A stretch of 64,000 nt of DNA from an uncultured Desulfuromusa sp. (GTDB taxonomy: Bacteria > Desulfobacterota > Desulfuromonadia > Desulfuromonadales > Geopsychrobacteraceae), in the NCBI RefSeq assembly GCF_963675815.1, contig NZ_OY776574.1, positions 2,908,001 through 2,972,000 on the forward strand, read 5' to 3'. Both the position numbers and the translations under genes were made by a program. Each line of letters begins with the position of its first letter. Within the stretch, counting starts at the first letter, position 1. The notes beneath the pieces are model-generated. The model did not search any database. It worked only from the letters and a program-made list of their open reading frames with translations, and was not told the DNA's origin. This document shows, one piece after another, positions 8,090-17,183 of the stretch.

Positions 8090-9514
8090 ATGAAATTAGA
8101 GTTAATAAGAAAAGTTGTCAGTGAGTTATCAGTATCATTGATGGGTGCAAGAATTTCGAAAATTTATCAACCCAGCCCGGAAATGCTGCTTATTAAACTT
8201 TGGACCGGCAGAGAAACACTTCGACTCCTTGTTTCCGTCGGCGGTCAGAACAGCCGCCTCCATCTCACTGAACAGACTTGGCCTAATCCTCATATTCCTC
8301 CGCGTTTTTGCCAGCTTCTCAGAGCCAGGGTATCTAGGGTTGATTCCATTGCTGTTGTTAATGATGATCGCATTGTCAAGCTGGATTGTTGGGGGCGGCA
8401 GGGAGACTGCCATTTGTATATTGAATTGACTGGGAATAGAGGTAATTTAATTCTCGTTGATGATCAGGGTGTGATTATTGACGTTTTGAAGCGTATAACT
8501 GATGATTCGGGTAAAAGGGTTTTACTTGCCGGTGAAAGATATCTTCTTCCGGAAAAAAACAATTTTAATCTCAGAGAAGGTTCTGCCTTGCCGACATTGC
8601 CGGACGGAAGCTGTTCCTGGAATCAGACTGTCGATAAACTTTACAGTCAATCGCAATGCTCTGACAATAAAAATGATTTTCGCAAACAGTTACAACAGGC
8701 AGTTGCACGGCAAATCAAAAAGCTACAAAAAAGACAGCTAAGTATAGAAAGAGATGCTCTGAAACAGAAAGATTATGACGCTGAGAGAATCAGAGCGGAA
8801 TTGTTGCTGGCAAACTTGCATTCTCTGCGTCGTGGAATGACTGAAATCGTTTTGCAGAATTATTATCAGCAGCCTGCTAAAGAACAACAAATTCTCTTGG
8901 ATCCACTCTTAACTCCCCAAGAAAACGCGGAAAAGTACTTCCAGCGCTTTAAAAAGGGAAAGCGAGGTCAGGAACATAGCCGTAGACGGCTTGAGGAAAC
9001 TCAAGCAGAGCTGGAGTGGTTGCAGCAGCTTGAATATCAACTGCAAGACACTGTAAAAAATTCCGACATTGAAGAAATAGCTACAGAATTACGGGAGGTT
9101 GGGATTCTTAAGGATAGGAATCGTCTTCATAGCAAGCGGACACTGCAACCATCAAAACCCCATGAAGCGACATGTCCATCTGGCTTTAAGATCCTTTGGG
9201 GGCGAAACAACCGGCAGAATGATGAAATCTCTACAAAAATGCTTAAAAATGGAGATTTCTGGTTTCATGTCTACAACGCTCCTGGAGCGCATGTTGTCTT
9301 GAAGGCTGGCCAATTAAACACAGAGTTATTAGATGCGGATCTATACTATGCAGCATCTCTTGCAGCTGGCTATTCAAAATCAAAAGACGATGACAAAGTC
9401 ACAGTGATGTTCGCTGAGGCGAAGGCTGTACATAAACCCAAGGGGGGGAAGCCGGGGCTTGTCAACGTCCTGCAGTACAAAACCATCGTTGTTAAGCCTT
9501 TTCGTATCGATTGA
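8090..9514 (+). CDS. NFACT family protein (RqcH/FbpA-like)
   Basis: 474 aa. The N-terminal NFACT-N domain is followed by a charged coiled-coil segment (about residues 200-320). The C-terminal NFACT-R domain is shown by WGRNNRQNDEISTKMLKNGD (about 369-388), FWFHVYNAPGAHVVLK and KPKGGKPGLV. In RqcH this architecture binds the 60S/50S subunit with peptidyl-tRNA and recruits Ala-tRNA for alanine tailing. The NDDR at about 91-94 fits the DR pair of that family. It is about 100 residues shorter than Firmicutes RqcH. A ribosome-rescue role is inferred from the family. Confidence 0.85.
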   Translation: MKLELIRKVVSELSVSLMGARISKIYQPSPEMLLIKLWTGRETLRLLVSVGGQNSRLHLTEQTWPNPHIPPRFCQLLRARVSRVDSIAVVNDDRIVKLDCWGRQGDCHLYIELTGNRGNLILVDDQGVIIDVLKRITDDSGKRVLLAGERYLLPEKNNFNLREGSALPTLPDGSCSWNQTVDKLYSQSQCSDNKNDFRKQLQQAVARQIKKLQKRQLSIERDALKQKDYDAERIRAELLLANLHSLRRGMTEIVLQNYYQQPAKEQQILLDPLLTPQENAEKYFQRFKKGKRGQEHSRRRLEETQAELEWLQQLEYQLQDTVKNSDIEEIATELREVGILKDRNRLHSKRTLQPSKPHEATCPSGFKILWGRNNRQNDEISTKMLKNGDFWFHVYNAPGAHVVLKAGQLNTELLDADLYYAASLAAGYSKSKDDDKVTVMFAEAKAVHKPKGGKPGLVNVLQYKTIVVKPFRID

Positions 9515-9543
9515 AGCTTTTTTTAAGGTCGATACGTTTTTAG

Positions 9544-9572
9544 TTGCAAAGGGAAAACCCCTTTGCTATAAA
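9544..9572 (+). promoter_or_regulatory. tRNA-Leu promoter with a hairpin spacer
   Basis: TTGCAA (9544-9549), a 17-bp spacer and TATAAA (9567-9572), 14 bp before the tRNA 5' end. The spacer is part of an inverted repeat: GCAAAGGG (9546-9553) with CCCTTTGC (9559-9566). Confidence 0.7.
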
Positions 9573-9586
9573 AACTCTCGTTCTAG

Positions 9587-9673
9587 GCCGAAGTGGTGGA
9601 ATTGGTAGACACGCATGTTTCAGGGACATGTGTCTGTATAGACGTGGGAGTTCGAGTCTCCCCTTCGGCACCA
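9587..9673 (+). tRNA. tRNA-Leu (anticodon CAG)
   Basis: 87 nt with encoded CCA (9671-9673). The acceptor arm GCCGAAG (9587-9593) pairs with CTTCGGC (9663-9669). The anticodon arm CATGT/ACATG (9614-9618 with 9626-9630) encloses TTCAGGG, giving CAG at 9621-9623, which reads CUG. A long variable arm (GTCTGTATAGAC) and TTCGAGT T-loop fit a class II leucine tRNA. Confidence 0.97.
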
Positions 9674-9686
9674 ATAAAACAAATAA

Positions 9687-9718
9687 AGCCCGTTGCCATT
9701 TGAGTAACGGGTTTTTTC
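9687..9718 (+). terminator. Terminator after tRNA-Leu
   Basis: CCCGTT (9689-9694) pairs with AACGGG (9706-9711), followed by a T tract. Confidence 0.88.
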
Positions 9719-9839
9719 TTTGTAGCTTCCTTCTTTTGTAAGCAGAGCCGGTAATATGTGGTTCCGTTTTGTATGTCGGTAAACTTAACAGTGTTAAATA
9801 GAAGCGTAAATTCTTTATATTATTCAACCTGTTATGTTT

Positions 9840-9856
9840 TGGCATAAAAAAAGCAT
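9840..9856 (+). promoter_or_regulatory. Sigma-54 type promoter of the PEP-CTERM gene
   Basis: TGGCAT at 9840-9845 and AAGCAT with GC at 9853-9854 give the exact GG-N10-GC spacing of the -24/-12 consensus (TGGCAC-N5-TTGC); the -12 half is imperfect. The predicted start at about 9866 gives a 47-nt leader. RpoN control of PEP-CTERM genes through PrsK/PrsR is known in other XrtA bacteria. Confidence 0.6.
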
Positions 9857-9912
9857 TCTTGTGCGGTATCGATAATATAAAAAAACATAAATTCACTTGG
9901 AGGATTGCAATA

Positions 9913-10581
9913 ATGAAAAAAATTTTTATTGGTTTGCTAGTTTTTACTATGATGACCATTGGCAGTGCTTTCGCTCTTCCTACACTACCAACGGGATTTG
10001 AATTTACTTCCAATGCATACTGGACACCCACTGATTTAACAACGCAGACGGATGGTTCAATCTTCTCACTACTTCTTAGTGAGAATGCAGGCTATGAAGC
10101 TGATTTCGGTATTTTTGCTGTTGATGATATGGAAAATCCAACGGCTGTTCAAAAATATCAAATATTTTCATATGATATTGAAACGGTTTCTGTGCAAAGT
10201 GTTCTTTTTCAGAATCAAGCTGGAATGTGGTCTGTGTCTTTAGACGGATCAACTTATACTCCTTTTGATAATATTTTCGGATTCTATTTTGATGTACATA
10301 CTGGTGGTTTGGATGATTCTTCTTCTGATTATACTTTCTACACTGATAGCCGTCTCAACTCAACAGATGCGGGTATAGAGCATATTCTTACAGCTTTTAA
10401 TAGTAGTACAAATGATATCTACCTGTACTTGGATGATCAGGTCGGTGCAACTTCAGATAAAGATTATAATGATATGGTTGTCGTTGTGAACGATGTTGCT
10501 CCTGTTCCAGAACCCGCAACCTTGCTCCTCCTTGGTTCAGGCTTGGTTGGTCTCGCTTTCTTAAAACGACGTAAATCATAA
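9913..10581 (+). CDS. PEP-CTERM sorting domain protein with DUF4114-like domain
   Basis: 222 aa from the ATG at 9913 (GGAGG eight bases upstream); an upstream in-frame ATG at 9859 has no such site and would overlap the sigma-54 promoter region. Signal peptide about 1-21. The C-terminus has the exosortase recognition pattern PVPEPATLLLLGSGLVGL followed by FLKRRKS: the PEP box, a membrane helix and a basic tail. The segment before it (YLDDQVGATSDKDYNDMVVV) matches DUF4114, a domain often paired with PEP-CTERM. It should be cleaved by XrtA (30544) and released or attached with the exopolysaccharide. It is the only PEP-CTERM tail I find in the window. Confidence 0.92.
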   Translation: MKKIFIGLLVFTMMTIGSAFALPTLPTGFEFTSNAYWTPTDLTTQTDGSIFSLLLSENAGYEADFGIFAVDDMENPTAVQKYQIFSYDIETVSVQSVLFQNQAGMWSVSLDGSTYTPFDNIFGFYFDVHTGGLDDSSSDYTFYTDSRLNSTDAGIEHILTAFNSSTNDIYLYLDDQVGATSDKDYNDMVVVVNDVAPVPEPATLLLLGSGLVGLAFLKRRKS

Positions 10582-10605
10582 GGAAGAATATTAAGTTAAT
10601 AACTT

Positions 10606-10637
10606 AAAGGGTGATGCACACGCATCACCCTTTTTTT
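10606..10637 (+). terminator. Terminator after the PEP-CTERM gene
   Basis: GGGTGATGC (10609-10617) pairs with GCATCACCC (10622-10630) around ACAC, followed by seven T's. It separates the PEP-CTERM gene from the prsT operon. Confidence 0.93.
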
Positions 10638-10805
10638 ATGTAAATATTCGTTAAAAAAATTAAATCTTTGTTGCATTTTTTTATATTTATGTTTAAGTTC
10701 TACAGTTCATGAGTATGTTATGTTTAAGTCTGAATGCATAAATGAACTAAAGCTTTGAGTTCTATCTATTTTTATTAATTTTAACACTTTCTGATGGTGG
10801 GGGTT

Positions 10806-13442
10806 ATGCAACGATACTTAATCCTATTAATTTTCTTTTTTATTGTTTCCTGTGGTGGACAATCCAAAGAAGAATTATTGCTGGAAGGGAACCGACTAAG
10901 CGCAGAGGGAAACTATCGTGGTGCTGTGGTCCTCTATAAAAATGCTTTGGAGAAAGATGTCAACTTTATTGATGCTCGCATTGGTTTAGCTGACGCTTAT
11001 TTGAATTCAGGGAATTTTGACCGTGCCGAAAAAGAATTTCAAAAAGTGTTGCTGCAAAACCCGTCAAAGACTGATCAATTGTTGAAGTTGGCAACGATTA
11101 ATATCCAACAAAAACATCCTGAAAAAGCCCTTATAGAACTCGATAGATATCATGCTGAAAACCAGGAAACCGTTGATTCATTAGTCCTTTATGGTCGAGC
11201 CCATGGAGCGGCTGGAGATATTGAATCTGCACAAAAACTATTCAAGAAAGCGTTGCAACTTGATTCATCTGCAACTGAACCAAGATTGAATTTAGCAAAG
11301 GTCTTTCTTCAGAAAAAAAATTTCGTAAAAGCAAAACAATTCCTTCAGGAAGCCGTTTCAATCGATAATCAACTGATAGAAGCTTATTACTTGCTGGCCG
11401 GCATCGAAACAAGGCAAGGTGATCGTGAGGCTGCTCTTGCTGCCTATAATAAAATAGTCAAGGTTGATCCAACGCAGTTTCAGGCCGTTTACATGTCTGG
11501 GATTTTACAGATGGAGTTGGGAAAGCTGGATGCTGCACAGGCTTCAGTTGATCAGCTGCTTTTAGGTTTCCCGGATCGTCCCGAGGGGTCTCGTTTAAAT
11601 GGATTGCTTCTTTATCGCCAGGATAAATATGAGGAAGCAAAAGTTGCGTTGGAAAATTCCCTCAATAATCAACAGCATCTTCTCTCTTATTTCTTTCTTG
11701 GGCTCAGTTATTATGGTCTTGAAAATTATGAGATTGCCCTGAATCAATTTCAAAAAGCACTGGATCTTAATCCCAACTTTGAGCGTGCCAGAACACTTGT
11801 TTCTATGACACTTCTTAAGCAAAAAAGGCTTGCCGACGCCATTATTGAAATTCAGAAAGTTTTACGCACAAATCCAGATAATGCTTATGCGCATAATATA
11901 CTTGGCAGTGCTTATCTTGCTGATGGTCAATACGATAAAGGAATGGTGGAACTTGAGGCGGCAACGGAGTTAGATCCCAACCTGGCTGATGCCCATTTGA
12001 AGCGTGGTATTTTTCATTTAGCCAAGGGGCAGGGGGCTCAAGGAGAAGCTGATCTTGTCAAAGCGGTTGAGGCTGCTCCTGAAGTTCTCAACGGTCGGTT
12101 GATGCTGGTGACTCATTACCTGCGGCAAAAGAATTATTCAGCTGCGATTCAGAATTTGCAGGAGGGGATGGATGGCTCTAAAGCCGATGCGCTTCTGAAT
12201 AATTACCTGGCTGCCGCTTACTTCTCGCAAAAGAAACCCGAGCAGGCTTTGGCCGCTCTGGAGAAAGCAAAGCAGGCCAACCCTGAGTATTTAACCCCTT
12301 ATTTCAATATTGCTTCCTATTATGCTTCACAATCAAAATATGATGAAGCTATTGTCGAATATCAACAAGTCCTGACTAAAGACAACAAGAATCTCAGGGC
12401 GTTGTTGGGTATTGCTGCTTTGTATAATGTTCAGGGGAAAGACTCTGAGCTTGACAAGATTTATGGTCAAATTGAAGCCACTGGCACAGAGCAGGGATAT
12501 GTTGCTGCTGCTCGATATCAGTTGAAAAAGAAAAATCCTGATGCCGCTCTTAGCATTGTTGACCGAGGATTGGAATCCCTCAAAGGAGCTGCTCCGCTGT
12601 TGGAGCTTAAAGGGGGACTCCATTTACAGCAAAAACAACTGGATCAAGCTGAATCTGCTTATGTTGAGTTGTCTGGTGTGTCTCCAGAGCGTGGAAATAG
12701 CCTTCTGGTTCGTTTATACCTCTCTTCGGGGCAGAACGATAAAGCGGAACAACTCATATCTTCAGTGTTGAAGACAGAGTCCGATAAGGAATACCCTTAT
12801 TTGCTTTCATCTGGTTTTTTGCTGGGACAGAAAAGAGAGGGGGCGGCAAAAAAAATTTTAGAGCAGGGAATTGCGACTGTTGTTCGTCCAATCAGGTTGC
12901 AAATGCAATTGGGCCGTTTTTTTGAGCAGAACGGTCAATTTCAGCAGGCTGAACAGCAATATCAGAGTATTACTCAAACAGATCCGAGGTTTTCACCAGC
13001 GTATACTGCTTTGGGATTTTTAAAAGAGCGAAGCGGTGATAAAGGGGCGGCTCTAGATTATTATAAGTCGGCGTTAAAATATGATGCGAAAAATGTTTCA
13101 GCGTTGAATAATCTTGCTTATCTGCTGATGGACAATTTTGGTGAAGAAAGAGAAGCTCTTAACTACGCTATGGACGCGTATCGTTTACAGCCAAATGATC
13201 CCCGGATCATGGATACCCTTGGCTATGCTCTGGTGAAAAATGACCGATCTGGAGATGCTTTGAATCTGCTTGTTAAGGCTCAGGAATTGCTTCCGACTGT
13301 TCCCGCAGTTGCATTACATTTGGCAATGGCAAAGATTCGGGTTGGAGATAAAGCTGGTGCAAGAGATTTGTTAACTAAGGTTATTGGAGCAGGTACAGAA
13401 ACTGATGTCAGACAAGCTAAAAAACTATTAGAAAACTTATAA
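10806..13442 (+). CDS. prsT: XrtA/PEP-CTERM system TPR-repeat lipoprotein PrsT
   Basis: 878 aa from the ATG at 10806, which follows GTGGGGG; an in-frame ATG at 10794 would put residues ahead of the signal. The lipoprotein signal MQRYLILLIFFFIVSC ends in an IVSC lipobox. The rest is a long array of TPR helices (about twenty), from EELLLEGNRLSAEGNYRGAV to ALHLAMAKIRVGDKAGA. PrsT proteins are a constant part of XrtA exopolysaccharide loci, and are thought to be an outer-membrane-anchored scaffold for export. It starts the core operon; the next gene is 12 bp downstream. Confidence 0.93.
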   Translation: MQRYLILLIFFFIVSCGGQSKEELLLEGNRLSAEGNYRGAVVLYKNALEKDVNFIDARIGLADAYLNSGNFDRAEKEFQKVLLQNPSKTDQLLKLATINIQQKHPEKALIELDRYHAENQETVDSLVLYGRAHGAAGDIESAQKLFKKALQLDSSATEPRLNLAKVFLQKKNFVKAKQFLQEAVSIDNQLIEAYYLLAGIETRQGDREAALAAYNKIVKVDPTQFQAVYMSGILQMELGKLDAAQASVDQLLLGFPDRPEGSRLNGLLLYRQDKYEEAKVALENSLNNQQHLLSYFFLGLSYYGLENYEIALNQFQKALDLNPNFERARTLVSMTLLKQKRLADAIIEIQKVLRTNPDNAYAHNILGSAYLADGQYDKGMVELEAATELDPNLADAHLKRGIFHLAKGQGAQGEADLVKAVEAAPEVLNGRLMLVTHYLRQKNYSAAIQNLQEGMDGSKADALLNNYLAAAYFSQKKPEQALAALEKAKQANPEYLTPYFNIASYYASQSKYDEAIVEYQQVLTKDNKNLRALLGIAALYNVQGKDSELDKIYGQIEATGTEQGYVAAARYQLKKKNPDAALSIVDRGLESLKGAAPLLELKGGLHLQQKQLDQAESAYVELSGVSPERGNSLLVRLYLSSGQNDKAEQLISSVLKTESDKEYPYLLSSGFLLGQKREGAAKKILEQGIATVVRPIRLQMQLGRFFEQNGQFQQAEQQYQSITQTDPRFSPAYTALGFLKERSGDKGAALDYYKSALKYDAKNVSALNNLAYLLMDNFGEEREALNYAMDAYRLQPNDPRIMDTLGYALVKNDRSGDALNLLVKAQELLPTVPAVALHLAMAKIRVGDKAGARDLLTKVIGAGTETDVRQAKKLLENL

Positions 13443-13454
13443 AGTTGTTATGGC

Positions 13455-14816
13455 ATGATCAGACCTAAATACTACATCATTATTCTTGATATAATTTTCG
13501 CAATTATTTGTTTGCTTTGCGCGTATTTAGTGAGATTTGGGAATACTGACAGCTTAAATATGCTCTTAGCTGGTGGGCTAATCAGGGTTGTTGGTTATCT
13601 CGTTGTGGTGTTTCTTACGTCGTATTTTTTAGATCTTTTTAACTTTCAGCTATTTGCTAATCGTAAATTAATTGCTCAACGGGTGTTGCTGGCAGCCTTG
13701 CTTTCTTTTCTTATCCTCTCTGCTCTATTTTATATGTTTCCTGGTTTGCGATTCTGGCGTGGTGTTTTAGTTCTGGTTTTATTTTTTAATGCTTTGAGTC
13801 AGATCGCTTCCCGGTATTTAATTAGTAAATTTACTCGTGCTTCTATGTTTGCCAATCGGATTCTTATCGTAGGAGCCGGTGAGTTGGCTCAGAGTATTTC
13901 AGAAATTGTTCCAGAAGATCATAATATTCATAGTTATGTCAGATTTATTGCTTGCACAAAAAGAAAACCTGTTGTCGACCCGAAGTTGATAGTTGGAAAT
14001 ATGGAGCAGATAAATGAGCTAGTTCATGACTATCGGCCTCAAAAGCTTATTATTGCACTTAATGAGCGCAGGGGGAATTTACCGCTAAGCAAGCTGATGC
14101 AAAGTAAATTGCGTGGAGTTGAAATTCTTGATGCAACAACATATTTCGAGCAGGTAAAAGGCTGTTTATTGGTAGAAAATATGCAACCTAGTGTTTTTAT
14201 TTACACGCATAGGTTTCGTATGACCCCATTTATGCGTAGTTATAAGAGAATTTATGATCTTGTTTTTTCTGTTATAGGTCTCATAATTTCAGCTCCTTTT
14301 TTTCCTATATTGACCATATTGATTAAGTTGGATTCTCCGGGGCCTGTTTTTTATAAGCAATTGAGAGTTGGTGAAAATGAAGTTGAATATTTTGTCTACA
14401 AATTCAGGACGATGGCGCAGGATGCAGAGAAAGAAACCGGGGCGATCTGGGCTCAAAAGAGTGATCCACGGGTTACTCGAATTGGACAGTTTCTACGCAA
14501 AACGAGGATTGATGAAATACCGCAGCTTATCAATGTTTTAAAGGGGGAAATGAGTTTTATCGGGCCTCGGCCAGAGCGGATGGCATTTGTTGAGCGGTTG
14601 AAGGAAACAATACCTTTTTATTCAACACGCCACTTTGTTAAGCCTGGAGTGACAGGCTGGGCACAAGTTTGTTATCCTTATGGGGCTTCTGATGAAGACG
14701 CTTTGGAAAAGTTACGTTATGATCTGTTTTATATTAAAAATTACTCTATATTCCTCGATTTTAAAATTATTTTAGATACAATCCGGGTTGTTACTTCGGG
14801 TTTTGGAGGTCGGTAA
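13455..14816 (+). CDS. EpsB-type undecaprenyl-phosphate sugar phosphotransferase (XrtA-associated)
   Basis: 453 aa. Four to five N-terminal membrane helices (about 1-125), then a Rossmann-like CoA-binding segment (ILIVGAGELAQSI near 140). After a further membrane helix (about 272-295) comes the catalytic bacterial sugar transferase domain: KFRTMAQDAE, DPRVTRIGQFLRKTRIDEIP and LINVLKGEMSFIGPRPE. It transfers the first sugar-1-phosphate onto undecaprenyl phosphate on the cytoplasmic face, starting repeat-unit synthesis. Its position after prsT is typical of exosortase A loci. Confidence 0.92.
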   Translation: MIRPKYYIIILDIIFAIICLLCAYLVRFGNTDSLNMLLAGGLIRVVGYLVVVFLTSYFLDLFNFQLFANRKLIAQRVLLAALLSFLILSALFYMFPGLRFWRGVLVLVLFFNALSQIASRYLISKFTRASMFANRILIVGAGELAQSISEIVPEDHNIHSYVRFIACTKRKPVVDPKLIVGNMEQINELVHDYRPQKLIIALNERRGNLPLSKLMQSKLRGVEILDATTYFEQVKGCLLVENMQPSVFIYTHRFRMTPFMRSYKRIYDLVFSVIGLIISAPFFPILTILIKLDSPGPVFYKQLRVGENEVEYFVYKFRTMAQDAEKETGAIWAQKSDPRVTRIGQFLRKTRIDEIPQLINVLKGEMSFIGPRPERMAFVERLKETIPFYSTRHFVKPGVTGWAQVCYPYGASDEDALEKLRYDLFYIKNYSIFLDFKIILDTIRVVTSGFGGR

Positions 14817-15617
14817 TTGAAAAAAAAAATCATTTGTTGTTTTTTGGTTTCATTAGGGATTTTTTGTATTTCTGGTTTAGTTGTTGCTGCAGATTATTTA
14901 ATTGGCAAAGGTGACGTTCTGGAGGTTTCTGTCTGGGGCGTTCCTGAGATGAGTCGTTCCGTGACTGTGAGGCCTGATGGGAAAATCACTTTACCTGCAG
15001 TTGGCGATGTGTCGGCTGACAGGACAACTCCATCTGAATTGAGCATAACAATATCTCAAAAGATGAAAGAGTATATTAAACAACCCATTGTCACGGTTTC
15101 GGTAGAACAAATTATCAATAATCGGGTTTATATTACCGGAGGTGGTGCTTCTCGTGTTTTTGATATGGCAAAAGAGACAACGCTGCTCAAACTGTTGAGT
15201 GAACTTGGTGATTTGTCAGCTGTCGATTTACGTCGTGCCTATCTTTCTCGTAATAGTGAGAAAATCAATACCGACTTTTATGCCCTCTATTATGATGGCG
15301 ATATGTCTCAGGACATTATGCTTCTGGCAGAAGATATAATTTTTATTCCAAGTAATCGGCTTAATATGATTTATGTTATGGGGGCGGTGATGACACCTCA
15401 GAGTCTTCAGTTTTATGAAGGAATGAAAGTGATGGATGCTATTCTTGCTGCAGGTGGGTTTACAGAGTTTGCAAAAGAGGGAAGTGTCTTTGTTATTGGC
15501 AAAGATAAAGTCAAACGCCAGATTGATTTAAAGAAGGTGACTAGAGGAAAAGATATCAGCGCCAATGTTGCTTTAAAGCCTGGCGACTATGTTATTGTTG
15601 AAGAAAGTATTTTCTAG
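14817..15617 (+). CDS. Wza-type polysaccharide export protein (XrtA-associated)
   Basis: 266 aa with a TTG start immediately after the preceding stop, with GGAGG seven bases upstream. Signal peptide about 1-24 (ending VVAA). The Poly_export domain starts YLIGKGDVLEVSVWG and has VRPDGKITLP; SLBB-type repeats follow (RVYITGGG, IYVMGAV). Family members form the periplasmic/outer-membrane exit channel for exopolysaccharide. No lipobox Cys is at the cleavage site, unlike E. coli Wza. Confidence 0.9.
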   Translation: MKKKIICCFLVSLGIFCISGLVVAADYLIGKGDVLEVSVWGVPEMSRSVTVRPDGKITLPAVGDVSADRTTPSELSITISQKMKEYIKQPIVTVSVEQIINNRVYITGGGASRVFDMAKETTLLKLLSELGDLSAVDLRRAYLSRNSEKINTDFYALYYDGDMSQDIMLLAEDIIFIPSNRLNMIYVMGAVMTPQSLQFYEGMKVMDAILAAGGFTEFAKEGSVFVIGKDKVKRQIDLKKVTRGKDISANVALKPGDYVIVEESIF

Positions 15618-15628
15618 GATTAATTATT

Positions 15629-17164
15629 ATGAAGGATGCCCTCAAGCAGATCTATCAGTATCTCTATGCGGCTTATAGATATAAGTATATGTTCATTTTT
15701 GTTTCTTTAGCGGTAATGACTGCTATAGGTGCCTATAGCTTTACTCTGCCTAAAAAATATCAGGCTGACACCACCGTTTTTATTGAAAGTAATGTCATTG
15801 ATGAGCTTGTTCGGGGAATTGCGATAACCCCTAATATTGAAGATCGTGTTCGCGTCCTTCAGTTCGCAATTTTAAGCCGTGATATTATCATGAAAACTCT
15901 CGTTAAGCTGGATTCTGAGATGTTAACGAAAGATAGTGCCGTTCTGCAAGCATATATCACCGGCCTAGCAGATCGGACCAGGATTAATGTGACGCGTCGA
16001 ATGGATCGATTTACGTTGTCAATTGTTGATAAAGATCCAAAGTTTGCACAGCAATTTATCAATACTTTGGTCGGTTTGTATGTTGAAGAGAATATTTCCG
16101 CCAAACGTGAGGAAACGTATGGTGCGAACCGTTTTTTGCAAGAACAGATTGAAATATTTAAGGAAAAGCTTGAACAATCAGAAGATAAAATTATTGATTA
16201 CCGGAAAAAAAAGGGGGTTTATTTTTCAATCGATGAGGGGGCTGCTCTAGCCGATATTCGTGAGCGGCTGCAACAGGTTGAAGAGATTGAATTAAATCGC
16301 GATACTTTGTTGGGGCGTCAAGGGCAGTTGAAGCAGCAGCTTAATTCTTTAGATCCTACCGTTGACATTGTTAGTGCAACAGAAGAGGGAAACCGTTTGG
16401 CTGTGATGGAATCCCGCCTTAAAACCCTCTTGCTCCGATACACAGACAATTATCCGGAAGTTGTGCATTTGAAATCAGAAATAGAATCACTGAAACAGCG
16501 CTTGTTGGAGCCAGAGTCAACAGAAAAAGAGCAAGGAACAACACGCATGACTTCACTGAACCCATTATATCAGGATCTTCAGGGACAGTTATTTGAAGTG
16601 GAGGCAGAACTCTCTTCATTGGTTGCCAGAAAGAAGAATATCGAGGAGACAATAGCTAGGAGAGAAAAAGAATTGCACGAGGTCCCTGCAGCTCAGAAAG
16701 AATTAGGCATTTTGATGCAAGAACGGGATTCTTACCGGACTGTTTACAATGATCTATTGGCTCGGATGGGGCAATCTGAAGTCTCTAAGCAAATGGAAAT
16801 TGGTAATAAGGCTTCAACTTTCAGGATTGTTGATCCTGCCATCCTTCCCGAAGTACCTGTTTCTCCCGATATGATGAAAATGTTTGTGCTCTCACTTGCA
16901 GGCGGAATTGGTTGTGGTTTTGGGTTAGTTTTTTTGCTTGAGAATATGGACGGCAGTATCAAGGATGTCAATACTTTGGAGAGTATGGGCATTGATGTAT
17001 TGGCAGTTGTTCCCAATATTGCGGATCCTGCACAATTAAAGAAGAGACTCCGTAAAGATCTCTTGCTGCTAACTTTTTCAGGATTTTATTTAGTGGGTTT
17101 TGTCGGTGTGTTTGCTTATGAAATATTTTTTAGTGGTTTTAGCCAATTACTTTCATCGTTCTAG
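15629..17164 (+). CDS. Wzz-type chain-length determinant protein (XrtA-associated)
   Basis: 511 aa. Membrane helix at about 19-37, a large periplasmic region with long coiled coils (about 165-230 and 300-370, e.g. FLQEQIEIFKEKLEQSEDKI), a second helix after PVSPDMMKMFVLSLAGGIGC (about 415-435), and a third C-terminal helix (about 475-500). This is the polysaccharide co-polymerase type that sets chain length and couples polymerase, kinase and export channel. It lies between the export protein and the separate kinase gene, so the kinase is not fused to it. Confidence 0.9.
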   Translation: MKDALKQIYQYLYAAYRYKYMFIFVSLAVMTAIGAYSFTLPKKYQADTTVFIESNVIDELVRGIAITPNIEDRVRVLQFAILSRDIIMKTLVKLDSEMLTKDSAVLQAYITGLADRTRINVTRRMDRFTLSIVDKDPKFAQQFINTLVGLYVEENISAKREETYGANRFLQEQIEIFKEKLEQSEDKIIDYRKKKGVYFSIDEGAALADIRERLQQVEEIELNRDTLLGRQGQLKQQLNSLDPTVDIVSATEEGNRLAVMESRLKTLLLRYTDNYPEVVHLKSEIESLKQRLLEPESTEKEQGTTRMTSLNPLYQDLQGQLFEVEAELSSLVARKKNIEETIARREKELHEVPAAQKELGILMQERDSYRTVYNDLLARMGQSEVSKQMEIGNKASTFRIVDPAILPEVPVSPDMMKMFVLSLAGGIGCGFGLVFLLENMDGSIKDVNTLESMGIDVLAVVPNIADPAQLKKRLRKDLLLLTFSGFYLVGFVGVFAYEIFFSGFSQLLSSF

Positions 17165-17183
17165 TTTTTAGGTTGATAATTAT

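Noticed and set aside
9540..10031. Minus-strand open frame of 163 codons
   Set aside because: It crosses the tRNA-Leu gene and the PEP-CTERM gene start. The tRNA structure is complete on the plus strand.
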